Positions 1-6,626 are shown, counted from the first letter of the stretch. The stretch is DNA of 10,428 bases from Euperipatoides rowelli (GCA_003024985.2 PXIH01S0085641.1), one strand, 5' to 3'. The notes: generated by a model from the sequence alone, not told the origin. Translations and numbers: made by a program.

Positions 1-610
1 CATAGGCAGTCCAGAGAAATATAAAGTCAGTGGTTTGATTGGTTTATACTTTGAAAATGTACGCCCGAAGGCGGCTACATATAACGTTATTATCGAATAA
101 TTATTCAGTATTGAAACTACTATGTTTCAATAATGAATGAAGGCCTACAATGAAAAAAAAAAAAAAAAAAGTTGTATTCTATTTTGATTCAACTAAATTT
201 TTTATAAAATAGTATATTTAATTATGTACTATAAAACCTAGTTAATAATTTCATTAAATATTTTGATGTGTGGGTTAATTTGTTTTATTTTTTTACACTA
301 ACTTATTTAAAAAAATTAAAGCCTATCTAAATTTATTTCGATGCCTATTACTTTGAAACTATTGTGCTAGAATTTAAAAAGTTAATTTTATAGAAACAAC
401 TAAATTCTCTTTTAAATAGCCTATAAAATTTATTTCAAAGTAATTAGCAGAAACACAAACCCTAGCGAAATTGAGGAGCGCCTAGCCTTCGAAATATTAT
501 TTTCTCTCGCTATTCAAGTATTCAACAGGCTTCAAGCATGGAGCTAAGCTTATCTTAGCTCCATGGCTTCAAGCAACATTGCCAACTAAGGCCTTCGTCA
601 AAGAGAAAGA
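1..610. other. AT-rich intergenic DNA
   Basis: No coding potential was seen on either strand. The stretch holds an uninterrupted 18-A run at 153-170, a TAGCCTA heptamer at 417-423 and the fold-back described separately at 528-575. Nothing else can be supported. Confidence 0.6.
528..575. repeat. Small fold-back between 11-bp direct repeats
   Basis: Arms 537-548 (CATGGAGCTAAG) and 554-565 (CTTAGCTCCATG) are perfect reverse complements around the 5-base loop CTTAT. The 11-mer GGCTTCAAGCA lies on both sides, at 528-538 and 565-575, leaving a 26-base hairpin-forming insert at 539-564. This looks like a tiny fold-back insertion with a target duplication, or a template-switch event during repair. 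It is too short for a pre-miRNA. Confidence 0.7.
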
Positions 611-878
611 AGCGGTTAACGAGCCGAACTTGTTATTCACTTTTACCGCGTTTTTAACATCTGCGCATATATTTTTGTCATTACGGTAGAATTTAGATCA
701 AAATCGATCAAAAATTGAGTATTTCACCCATTCATCATCATAGGGTTGGGGAAAAGTGGGTTTAATACGTAGTTGGAGTTAGGGTTTAGGGTTGTGGTAA
801 GGTTAGGACTGTAAACAACACAAAAAAGGCTACTACGAAACAGAAAAGAGGATTAACAGATTCCAGTTTTTAACCGCT
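611..878. mobile_element. MITE, copy A of a two-copy family
   Basis: A non-coding element of about 268 bp. The ends are inverted: AGCGGTTAA at 611-619 pairs exactly with TTAACCGCT at 870-878, and a weaker match continues inward for about 20 bases. The interior (about 655-835) aligns in the same orientation with 5933-6120. Shared blocks include GTCATTAYGGTAG, ATCGATCAAAAA, GGGTTGGGG, GGTTTAATAYGTAG and GGTTAGGACTGTA. The GTTAGGGTTTAGGG stretch near 777-793 looks telomere-like but is part of the repeat. Copy A lacks the TAGCC insertion found in copy B. No convincing target duplication was identified. Confidence 0.65.
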
Positions 879-996
879 CGTAAAATGGCTACCTACAGTT
901 GGTTCAACCACTGACTTAAAAATATAGTGGGTTCAACGTGCTAGGAAATTTCTAGCTCGTTGGTTGAATTGTACTTTCTAACAAAATTAACAATTT

Positions 997-1159
997 ATGG
1001 TGTACAAATGCTGTGTCTCTAATTGCAGGAGAAACTATGATAAAAATAAAGTTCATGTTTTTAAATTTTTGAATGATGCATTGTTAAAACGCCGATGGGT
1101 CTTAGCTGCTAGTATAAACCGTTCTGATTTCGTTCCAACTTCCAACCAAATATTCAGTG
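997..1159 (+). pseudogene. Exon 1: THAP zinc finger, N-terminal part
   Basis: The ATG at 997 begins a reading frame with Cys5 and Cys10 in the C-x4-C spacing typical of THAP proteins, then NYDKNK, FKF, an invariant-type Trp34 (RRW) and Pro47 (FVP). The frame meets a strong splice donor, G|GTAAGT, with the intron starting at 1160, after 54 codons plus one base (phase 1). The next ligands should be C-x2-H. After joining to 2514 the reading is about NQIFSGFALHLN: His is present but the Cys position reads Phe, so the third zinc ligand appears lost. In the family the C2CH finger binds the transposon ends. Confidence 0.85.
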
Positions 1160-1438
1160 GTAAGTATTATTTGTCAGACTTATTCTTAATAAATTAATAA
1201 AAATAAATTCATTGTATATTTATTACACAATTTAAACTTTATATACCGTATTTAAAATAAATAAAATATTCAAGTCCATTAATTACAGCATTTCAACTTT
1301 GGTTTAAAACTTTTAACACTTTCAAAAAATGTTAAACACGCTAAATACTGTGCAAAGCCATTATTATTATGGAGACTTTCTTTGCTTTTACATTTAAATT
1401 TTTATTTATAAATAACTGTTTACAATAAAATTGAACAT

Positions 1439-1540
1439 TAGGCCTAATTTGAAAAAAATTTGATACTCTAGTCTATAGCCTAGCTATTACCAGTAGGCTA
1501 TAACCTACAGTACAGTTACTCTGTAGTAGCCTATACGGTA
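1439..1540. repeat. Cluster of TA-flanked micro-motifs
   Basis: Within about 100 bases lie TAGGCCTA (1439-1446), TAGCCTA (1476-1482), TAGGCTA (1494-1500), TACAGTA (1506-1512), TAGCCTA (1527-1533) and TACGGTA (1534-1540). The last five fall in 65 bases. These are the motif classes that behave as 5-bp insertions elsewhere in the window. Here there is no reading frame to prove insertion. Confidence 0.55.
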
Positions 1541-1716
1541 CAAGTTAAAAATGGCTGCTAGCAGACAATATTTTTTAATTGAGCAGGTAATCAACTCATT
1601 TAGACTACCATTTTGCAAAAAAAAAAAAAAAAAAAAGCCTATTTTAATGCAGGCTACTGTAAAAACATCAGATTTATTTTTACCATAAGTTAGAGTGGGT
1701 TTTTTTCATAAAAGTG

Positions 1717-1887
1717 TAGTGTAAACATTTTTTCAAAAGTGTTAAATATTTCTTTAAGAGTGTTAAATGTTTTTTAAAAAATGTTAAATGTTTTTTAAAA
1801 GTGTTAAATGTTTTTTGAAAAGTGTTTAACATTTTTTGAAAGTGTTAAATCTTTCTTTAAAAGTGTTAAATGTTTCTTTAAATGTGT
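1717..1887 (+). repeat. Tandem minisatellite, GTGTTAAATGTTTTTT-type units
   Basis: About seven or eight degenerate units of roughly 19-24 bases, each built on (A)GTGTTAAATRTTTYTTT, run from about 1717 to 1887. They form the inner part of the right end of the MITE. The same motif appears only once or twice, inverted, in the left end (1311-1339), so the array expanded on one side. The minus-strand reading FNTFKE, repeated, comes from this array and is not a gene. Confidence 0.75.
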
Positions 1888-2513
1888 TAAACCAAAGTTG
1901 AAATGCTTGTAATACAATTGAAATTGTTAAAAAAAAAAGTCTAATTAGCTTAATAGATTGCCAGTACCTTCGTGTATATTTATAAACATTGATACAATTC
2001 TTTGTAGGCAAGTAATAAACGTGAATACATTTATTTTAAATGCACTAGTACAATTTAGCTTACAGTAGGCTATGTCTGGCTGTTTACACAAAACCATTTC
2101 TTTCTTAAAATGATCTGGCAAACAATTTCATTTTCAAGACATATGGCTTATTATTACAATGTATTTTATAAAATAAAATTTTATTCTTTCATTTTAAAAC
2201 ATTACAAATAAAGAGAAAATGAAAATCAAATTTATTTTAATATGTTAATAAACCTATGTAGGCTATTGCATGTTTTTAAGACATAAAAATGTTAATACAT
2301 GGAGGGATCCATAATTTGAGTGTAATATAACTAAAAAATGGAAATTATAAACTTATAAAATTTTATTTCTTTCATGTTATTTTTTATTTTTAGATTAGTG
2401 GGCTGAAACCCATTAGCCCCCTCCCCTCCCCCAAATCCTCCACTGTCTCATGTATTTAAATCAAATGCATTAATTGCAAGTAGATTATATCTATATGTAT
2501 TTGTATATTCCAG

Positions 2514-2734
2514 GTTTTGCATTACACCTTAACGCTGAAGACATAAGGAAATATACAGAGTTTGAAATGTCTAGATGTCAAAAATTATGTATGAAGGTGC
2601 TAAGACATACGGTACCAGTAGCTGTTCCTTCAATTTTACCCAATTGCCCCTCATATTTGAGTACTAACAAGATATACAAAGCTGAGAAGAGAAGAAACAG
2701 AATGAAAACATACAGACAGCAATCCAGGAGAGAG
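2514..2734 (+). pseudogene. Exon 2, first part: THAP tail and AVPxxF box
   Basis: In frame with exon 1, this segment reads FALHLNAEDI, then a basic stretch, then AVPSILPNCPSYLS (AVPSIL at 2621-2638). That matches the C-terminal AVPxxF box of THAP domains followed by the PNCPSYLS signature of invertebrate THAP-type P-element transposases. The frame stops at 2735. The protein resumes in another frame from 2686 (EEKKQNENIQTAIQERVAKF), so an indel lies between about 2683 and 2734 in an A/G-rich, Lys/Glu-coding tract. TACGGTACCAGTA at 2608-2620 sits inside a slightly overlong VPV insertion just before AVPSIL. Confidence 0.8.
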
Positions 2735-3258
2735 TAGCGAAATTTAATTCACATACCGTAATTGAAAAAATATATTTTTCTAATTTTGCTGAACTGAAAG
2801 ACAAGTTGAAGCTTTTTAATGTGCTTGATTCATGGGACTTACTGTATAGAGAACAAAGGATAGTCTTTGTTAAAGTGATGTTGACCCCTGCTTTGAAAAT
2901 ATCTAGTTCAATAATAATTTATAATTCACAATCTTTTGATAACACTAAATTAGAAAGTTTAGGGAATTTTCTTTTTCCAAAATGTGTAAAGAACCTTTAT
3001 GAAATAGCAAATATTATTGAACAAATGAACACCCTAAGTTCAAATGGAGGCATTTCTAAAATTTTAGTTTTAGCCACAAACCTTTTAAAACATGTTGGCA
3101 TGATAGAACCAAAGTTACATGGATCACTAAAGTTCATGGTTGAGCAAATTGCACTTTGTTCACACCAAAATAGAAACTATACCATCTCCTTTTTGATTAT
3201 ATCTTCAATGTTGCATTCCATATCACCTCATAGTTATGCATACCTAAGACATTTAATT
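2686..3258 (+). pseudogene. Transposase N-terminal helical region
   Basis: The longest unbroken piece, about 190 codons open from 2686 to the stop at 3259-3261. It reads FAELKDKLKLFNV, SWDLLY and, near its end, EQIALC and SFLIISSMLHSISPHSYAYLRH. This is the characteristic block before the catalytic core in this family, where ISPHAY-like and LPHPSTL motifs follow each other. It probably forms the oligomerisation and linker helices between the THAP domain and the RNase H core; that role is inferred from the family. The next motif LPHP is at 3267-3278 in another frame, so an indel lies at about 3253-3266. Confidence 0.85.
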
Positions 3259-3280
3259 TAGTATGTCTACCTCACCCATG

Positions 3281-3287
3281 TAGCCTA
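3281..3287. repeat. TAGCCTA scar (5-bp insertion), frame-verified
   Basis: Upstream LPHP is read in one frame and downstream TLSRL in another. Replacing TAGCCTA by TA gives LPHPCTLSRL with no shift, as expected for the LPHPSTL motif of the family. Confidence 0.8.
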
Positions 3288-3357
3288 CTCTTAGCAGGCT
3301 TTGTTCATCTTTGTTAGATCCTAGAATAGAGCTACATTATGATAACTTTCTCAAGTA

Positions 3358-3364
3358 TAGGCTA
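3358..3364. repeat. TAGGCTA scar (5-bp insertion), frame-verified
   Basis: As it stands, the frame after FLKY runs into TAA at 3365. Replacing TAGGCTA by TA gives FLKYIKEKNSVNDADK without interruption. This is the opposite strand orientation to the neighbouring TAGCCTA scars. Confidence 0.8.
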
Positions 3365-3406
3365 TAAAGGAAAAAAATTCTGTTAATGATGCTGATAAGC
3401 ATATTG

Positions 3407-3413
3407 TAGCCTA
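3407..3413. repeat. TAGCCTA scar (5-bp insertion), frame-verified
   Basis: The frame ending HIVAYF-stop and the frame carrying LLMDEI join as HIVLLMDEI when TAGCCTA is read as TA. This recreates the hydrophobic strand that precedes the DEI motif. Confidence 0.8.
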
Positions 3414-3426
3414 CTTCTGATGGATG

Positions 3427-3786
3427 AGATACAGTATCATTTCCTGCATAGAATTATAGCATGGGGGAATACAATTCCCTTTTTTCCCACCATGCCTTAT
3501 TTTTAACACAATACCCTTTTTATTAATAATAATAAATTCAATGAATAAAATCGATTAGAAAATTATTGTTTACAACTTTGTAAATATAATTTAATGTATC
3601 CTGTATTTTATAAATTAATATTTAAAAAAACAAAACAATTTTGTTAGAGCCAATTTTGAGACCTTTAAAAAATGGTGGCATAATGGGGAGGGGTAAATGA
3701 TAAGCCCTAGACCAGATGACCTGCCTTTTTGGGAAAACTTTGTGCATGCCCTTTTTAAATCCTGCAGGAAGCGCTAGATACAGTAT
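3427..3786. mobile_element. 338-bp insertion with 11-bp target duplication
   Basis: The 11-mer AGATACAGTAT occurs at 3427-3437 and 3776-3786 and flanks a non-coding insert at 3438-3775. The insert splits the transposase between DEI and the YVKPF/YKGG segment. Near its ends TTCCTGCA (3441-3448) and TGCAGGAA (3763-3770) are inverted, set back 3 and 5 bases, suggesting poorly kept terminal inverted repeats. An 11-bp duplication fits some Mutator-like elements or a retroposon better than hAT (8 bp) or Tc1 (2 bp). There is no terminal poly-A. Family unknown. Confidence 0.7.
3779..3785. repeat. TACAGTA scar inside the duplicated target
   Basis: Ignoring the later insert, GATGAGATA-CAGTA-TATGTTAAG becomes GATGAGATATATGTTAAG when CAGTA is dropped, reading DEIYVK and then PF in frame with YKGGNLV. 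TACAGTA is the established excision footprint of Sleeping Beauty-type Tc1 elements. The motif is present in both copies of the target duplication (also 3430-3436), so the scar is older than the 338-bp insertion. Confidence 0.65.
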
Positions 3787-3788
3787 AT

Positions 3789-4182
3789 GTTAAGCCATTC
3801 ATGGTCTATAAGGGAGGTAACCTTGTCAATTCATTTAACAGTAAACAGTTGAGTTGGCAACATGTGCTTATTGCTTCATGGTTTCAAGTTTATTGTCAGA
3901 TTTTAAAGAAGTGGCACATATCTGTTAAGTCAATGTCGAGGGGCTATTTGCATTGTGTTGTTAAAAAAAATTATTACAGAACTTGAGGAAATATGTTTTC
4001 ATGTTGTGAATGGCATGTGAATAGAAAATACATGCAGTTATTTTCAACAAATAATGAATTGAAATGTGTTTGCCTACATCCTTCTGATGAGGCCAGACCA
4101 TTATTTTTTTGTATTTGATAGTGTTCCCTTACTGGTGTGTATATATTGGATAAATCAAATGGATGAAAATATATGTATGAAG
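3789..4182 (+). pseudogene. Transposase RNase H core, second part
   Basis: Frame pieces in order: VKPFMVYKGGNLV to VVKK (3789-3968); KIITELEEICFHVV (about 3964-4017, after an indel in the A8 run at 3963-3970); NRKYMQLFSTNNELK and CVCLHPSDEARPLFF (4020-4110); FDSVPLLVCIYWINQMDENI (4114-4173, after an indel in the T-run at 4104-4110). The family has YKGG, then HP...RPLFF, then FDxVHLLKCIRNNW. The Asp of FDSV is probably the second catalytic acid, while the usual His-Leu-Leu-Lys and Asn-Asn-Trp residues are changed. Damage is at homopolymers and one single-base loss near 4018. Confidence 0.85.
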
Positions 4183-4189
4183 TAGCCTA
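4183..4189. repeat. TAGCCTA scar (5-bp insertion), frame-verified
   Basis: The frame ending ENICMK meets TAG at 4183. Replacing TAGCCTA by TA gives ENICMKYPDFELDGNNTVKK, continuous with the next 120 codons. Confidence 0.8.
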
Positions 4190-4688
4190 TCCTGATTTTG
4201 AATTAGATGGTAATAATACAGTAAAAAAGGCCTCTTTTTTTTTTACAATTAAGAGATTGAATGATTTGGAGCAGGAAAAGTTTGTAAAATATGGTTATGG
4301 TCTGTCCCTGAAAGCNNTGAGCACTTCAANNTTTGAAAGGNAAAATGTAAATTATGCTTTACAGATNTTCAATGACAATGTTATTGAAGGGTTAAAANNN
4401 NTAGGTNNANAGNATGATTTACTTCATTGTTCAGAAACTGCTTCCTATATTAAGATTATATTAAATTGGTGGTCTGTTGTAAATGTTAAAACATCAGGAA
4501 AAGGAGCAAGACAACACTTTAATGTTCCCTGTGACAGATTCAGATGACTTAACTATTTGAATAAATTCTGATGGTTAGCCAGATGGAAGGGTCTCAACCT
4601 TAAGGGCTCATTAACTTCAGAGACAATGACTGATTTGATACTGATAACTGCAGGATATTTGAAGTTAGTGAATTATTATCAAACATGA
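4188..4688 (+). pseudogene. Transposase insertion-domain region
   Basis: Reads YPDFELDGNNTVKKA, then a FER-NVNYALQ segment matching the family's FxRMNVxxAxQ block, then ETASYIKIILNWWSVVNVK (family: TAxFIxxFxxxFDxLN), CDRF, stop at 4545 (TGA where Trp is expected), LNYLNKF, a second stop at 4569, and WLARWKGLNLKGSLTSETMT to about 4688. This corresponds to the region between the second and third catalytic residues, which holds the GTP-binding insertion in P-element transposase; that placement is inferred. Ns at 4316-4433 hide about a dozen bases. A T9 run near 4235 encodes an unusual FFF. Confidence 0.8.
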
Positions 4689-4690
4689 TT

Positions 4691-4870
4691 TTTCAGATGT
4701 AGCCTACTGTTAGGGAAATTCCCAACAGAACTGTTAGAAGACAGATATGGCAAATACAGACAATTGGTATGTCAGTACAATATTTCTGAGACAGTTGTTT
4801 GAAGTTGAAAAAAAAGCTCAGAATATAATAAACAATGTCTTTAAAAATAAAGTGAAATGCACTTGGTGAA
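4691..4870 (+). pseudogene. Transposase LEDRYGKYR motif region
   Basis: Reads FSDVLLGKFPTE, LLEDRYGKYRQL (4731-4766), YNIS, then RQLFEVEKK and INNVFKNKVKC after a small shift near 4788. The family consensus is LxGKFQTDPLEDRFGKYRQLSG-YxIS, so this is a clear match. The Glu of LED is the probable third catalytic acid, by analogy with the Asp-Asp-Glu of P-element transposase. The TAGCCTA heptamer at 4700-4706 lies inside DV-LLGKF. Confidence 0.85.
4700..4706. repeat. TAGCCTA scar in the LLGKF motif, probable
   Basis: TTT TCA GAT GTA CTG TTA GGG (FSDVLLG) is read once TAGCCTA is reduced to TA. The support is weaker than at other sites, because a second indel near 4682 breaks the frame upstream and C-SLLLGKF is also readable unrepaired. 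Confidence 0.55.
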
Positions 4871-4873
4871 ATT

Positions 4874-5430
4874 GAAGTAGGCTAAATGAATTATGTGAAT
4901 CCTCTTCAGAGCCCAGTGTATTAATAGCTGCTGATTATACATTTACTGAACATTTAAATGTAGATTGTCAGGATATTGAAAAGTGTACTTGGAAGGGTAT
5001 TGTTACAGTGCTTACAACTTTCTCAAATGTGAAGAGTGAAAAATTATTCTCAGATGCCTATTGATACTGATGAAGCATATAATTTTATTAGGAATAAGAA
5101 TAGGGTGGACTATTATTTCCAGAAATGTTTGTTGTGATTTATTGTTCATAATTATGTAGTGGTTACACAATTATTGCCAGATTAGGAAGCAGAATTTCTA
5201 AGGTGTACAATCAGAGGGGTTTGCACATGATCTTACAATGAAAGATGTCAATTCAAAGGAGCTCTTGTGGGAACCAGAAACTTGTAAAAATGGATGTTAA
5301 TCAGAATATATATGTGGGAAATTGATAACTGTTGAATAATAATTGTAAGAAAAAAAGTTCCTTACCAAAGAACACATTGATGAGGCAGAAGGCAATATTC
5401 TGCCAACGCTAAAAATTTACCATTTAATTC
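4874..5430 (+). pseudogene. Transposase C-terminal region, heavily decayed
   Basis: Reads EIEV-NELCESSSEPSVLIAADYT and TFTEHLNVDCQDIEKC in one frame, then GYCYSAYNFLKCEE followed by a stop (5037) where Cys of the C-x2-C pair is expected, KIIL, and GGLLFPEMFVV from 5104. The family has AGYxAxxLxKxxxCxxC followed by DRGGLxxPS, in that order. Weak family-like pieces continue (KDVNSKELLWEPETCKNGC near 5240-5300, and EAEGNILPTLKIYHL near 5380-5425), but the true stop cannot be placed. Numerous shifts are present. Confidence 0.7.
4878..4884. repeat. TAGGCTA scar (5-bp insertion), frame-verified
   Basis: The frame GEIEV stops soon after the motif. With TAGGCTA read as TA it continues as GEIEVNELCESSSEPSV for over 40 codons without a stop. 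Confidence 0.75.
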
Positions 5431-5893
5431 AGCACTGTATTGTGAAAAATATTTACATTACTTTAAATATTTTACCATTTATTTCAAAATTTTTGTTACC
5501 GTATACACTTAGCCCACTTTGGTATGGCACAAATTGACTACATATGGTAAAATATAAAATCCATGTATGGTAAATATAATTTATGTTTGTTGAATTTTTG
5601 ACCCTTTTTTACTTGTGTCAGAAAATAATGAAAACATGGGTTTTCACTTAATTAACAGATCCATATATTTGTGTAAAAAAAAATTTCTAACCAGGATATA
5701 ATATTCATTATGCAGTGTTTTGTCTAAATTTGTATTAATTATGCTATTGAGAATGTCATGACCAAGGCATATACTGTACATCAGATATAAGGATCATGAC
5801 AAGTCTCTACTTTAGTTCGCCATTATTTTTTATGCAAAGGCCTTGTTGTCTAGGTGGTGTAAGGTGTTGATTCAAGCTTGATTTGAGAAGTGT
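5431..5893. other. AT-rich DNA without genes
   Basis: No coding or element structure was recognised. A short inverted pair, TATTTTACCAT at 5468-5478 and ATGGTAAAATA at 5544-5554, could be a remnant of an element end but is weak. TACCGTA (5497-5503) and TACTGTA (5772-5778) heptamers are present. Confidence 0.5.
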
Positions 5894-6175
5894 CTAGAAA
5901 CTACCTGAATAATCCACATTTTTGTCAGTTGCACATTTATTTTCGTCATTATGGTAGGGTTGTCGGATGTTATGTCAAAATTCTTGAAATCGATCAAAAA
6001 AGGATTATTTCACTCTGGATTATAATTGGGTTGGGGCATATAGGTTTAATATGTAGCTGGAGTTTTGGTTATGGTAAGGTTAGGAGTTAGGACTGTAGCC
6101 TAAATAAAAAATTAAGGCTATCCATTTTGATCACATTATCGTACTTAAAATGTGGATTATTAATCCTGTTTCTAA
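5894..6175. mobile_element. MITE, copy B of the two-copy family
   Basis: An element of about 282 bp with imperfect terminal inverted repeats of about 29 bases. AATAATCCACATTTT at 5908-5922 pairs perfectly with 6147-6161, and TAGAAAC at 5894-5900 pairs with GTTTCTA at 6169-6175. The interior (5933-6120) is homologous to copy A at 655-835, in the same orientation. Relative to copy A it carries an extra GAGTTAG near GGTTAGGA and the TAGCC insertion at 6096-6102. Plus- and minus-strand open frames here are chance. Confidence 0.65.
6096..6102. repeat. TAGCCTA scar, verified against copy A
   Basis: Copy A reads GGACTG-TA-AAC at 806-815, while copy B reads GGACTG-TAGCCTA-AAT at the aligned place, and homology continues on both sides (AAGGCTA follows in both). 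The difference is a net five bases flanked by TA. Confidence 0.7.
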
Positions 6176-6626
6176 AATCTCGTCTTGATTTGCAAACACT
6201 AGCGACACACTGCACGTTTGATGTAAAATTTTCAAAACCAAAAAAAAAACTATTACACCCGTTGATTATCATATGGTTGTAGTGGGATTATTTATTTACG
6301 TTAGTAACTGTTAGGGCAGATAAAACTACTAAACTTTTGTCATGTGACTAAATAAATGTTATTTTCGAAGCCATCTTGTGATATGTTTAAATCCGATTAC
6401 TATTTATTTATTTACAAGTATTCTGTGATCTCTAGCTTTCTTTACACCTCATCACAATTCAATCAGTTCTCCAGCCAATCATTTCTTTCCCAGACATTAC
6501 TACCTTCTCTACCATTTCTGCTACATAATAATTCTCCCTTGTTCATCTTCTATCTCATATCATCATTGATAAGACCCCTATTATATAAATATATAGTTGA
6601 GTCATATAATGGTCATGAAGGAGGGA
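6176..6626. other. AT-rich DNA, possibly LINE 3' UTR on the minus strand
   Basis: No gene is supported. The 93-codon plus-strand frame at 6356-6637 has biased, low-complexity composition (Ser, Leu, Phe, Tyr) and no family resemblance. The right part, near 6560-6626, lies just 3' of the minus-strand LINE fragment and may be its untranslated tail. Confidence 0.35.

Larger units (their letters stand above)
1281..1912. mobile_element. Intronic MITE with long inverted ends
   Basis: Two perfect inverted matches link the ends. The 19-base GCATTTCAACTTTGGTTTA at 1288-1306 pairs with 1888-1906, and 28 bases at 1312-1339 pair with 1822-1849. The outermost bases (ATTACA / TGTAAT) also pair with a one-base gap. 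The right end carries about 38 extra bases between its two matched blocks, made of GTGTTAAAT-type units that continue inward as a tandem array. No transposase is inside. The superfamily and target duplication are unresolved. Confidence 0.7.
1160..2513 (+). other. Intron 1 of the transposase pseudogene
   Basis: The donor GTAAGT begins at 1160, and an acceptor CAG at 2511-2513 follows a weakly pyrimidine-rich tract. Exon 1 ends in phase 1 and exon 2 from 2514 supplies the two missing bases in the correct frame, which supports this junction. The 1354-bp intron contains the MITE at 1281-1912, a 20-A run at 1617-1636, six TAGSCTA heptamers and a C-rich tract near 2418-2440. From 1913 to 2473 only AT-rich sequence was seen. 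Confidence 0.7.
3267..3437 (+). pseudogene. Transposase core start, with DEI catalytic motif
   Basis: Four reading-frame pieces lie end to end: LPHP (3267-3278); TLSRLCSSLLDPRIELHYD and FLKY (3287-3358); KEKNSVNDADKHIV (3367-3407); LLMDEI (3414-3431). Each junction is a TAGCCTA or TAGGCTA heptamer, and dropping five bases at each gives one continuous frame of about 50 codons with family-like sequence. The Asp of DEI is probably the first acidic catalytic residue of the RNase H fold; this comes from family resemblance, not alignment. The frame is then cut by the insertion at 3438-3775. Confidence 0.85.
997..5430 (+). pseudogene. THAP-domain P-element-like transposase, degenerate
   Basis: This is a decayed gene of the THAP9/P-element transposase family: an N-terminal THAP zinc finger binds DNA, and an RNase H-like catalytic domain interrupted by an insertion domain cuts it. 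Family order is preserved from start to end: THAP residues; the AVPSIL box (2621-2638); a Lys/Glu-rich linker; EQIALC and ISPHSYAYLRH (3139-3252); LPHP (3267); LLMDEI (3414-3431); YKGGNLV (about 3807); HPSDEARPLFF (about 4080); FDSVPLL (4114); NVNYALQ; LLEDRYGKYRQL (4731 on); GYC...FLKCEE (about 4995); GGLLFP (5104). At least ten frameshifts or stops, one 338-bp insertion and several 5-bp insertions break it, so no functional protein is possible. Most damage is indels. The end point is uncertain; family-like sequence fades near 5430. Homology is by recognition of family motifs, not by a search. Confidence 0.9.

Noticed and set aside
777-808. Telomere-like GTTAGGGTTTAGGG stretch
   Set aside because: It is short, imperfect and shared with copy B of the MITE, so it is element sequence rather than an interstitial telomere.
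1826-2011. Minus-strand frame of 61 codons with FNTFKE repeats
   Set aside because: It is produced by the GTGTTAAAT tandem array at the MITE end; no gene resemblance.
3438-3775. Spliced intron rather than an insertion
   Set aside because: A GT at 3434 and AG at 3783 exist, but splicing them leaves TATA and a broken frame, whereas the 11-bp flanking duplication and the in-frame DEIYVKPF reading favour an insertion.
5840-5885. tRNA-derived SINE promoter (A/B box-like GTCTAGGTGGT and GTTGATTCAAG)
   Set aside because: The boxes are only about 16 bases apart, against the roughly 30 or more expected, and there is no cloverleaf or poly-A tail.
655-6120. Direct repeats around the transposase as LTRs
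   Set aside because: Each copy has its own terminal inverted repeats and the enclosed gene is a P-element-type transposase, so they are two separate MITE insertions.
5890-6272. Open frames on both strands (5890-6090 plus, 6087-6272 minus)
   Set aside because: Both lie largely in MITE copy B, whose homologous copy A does not keep the frames.
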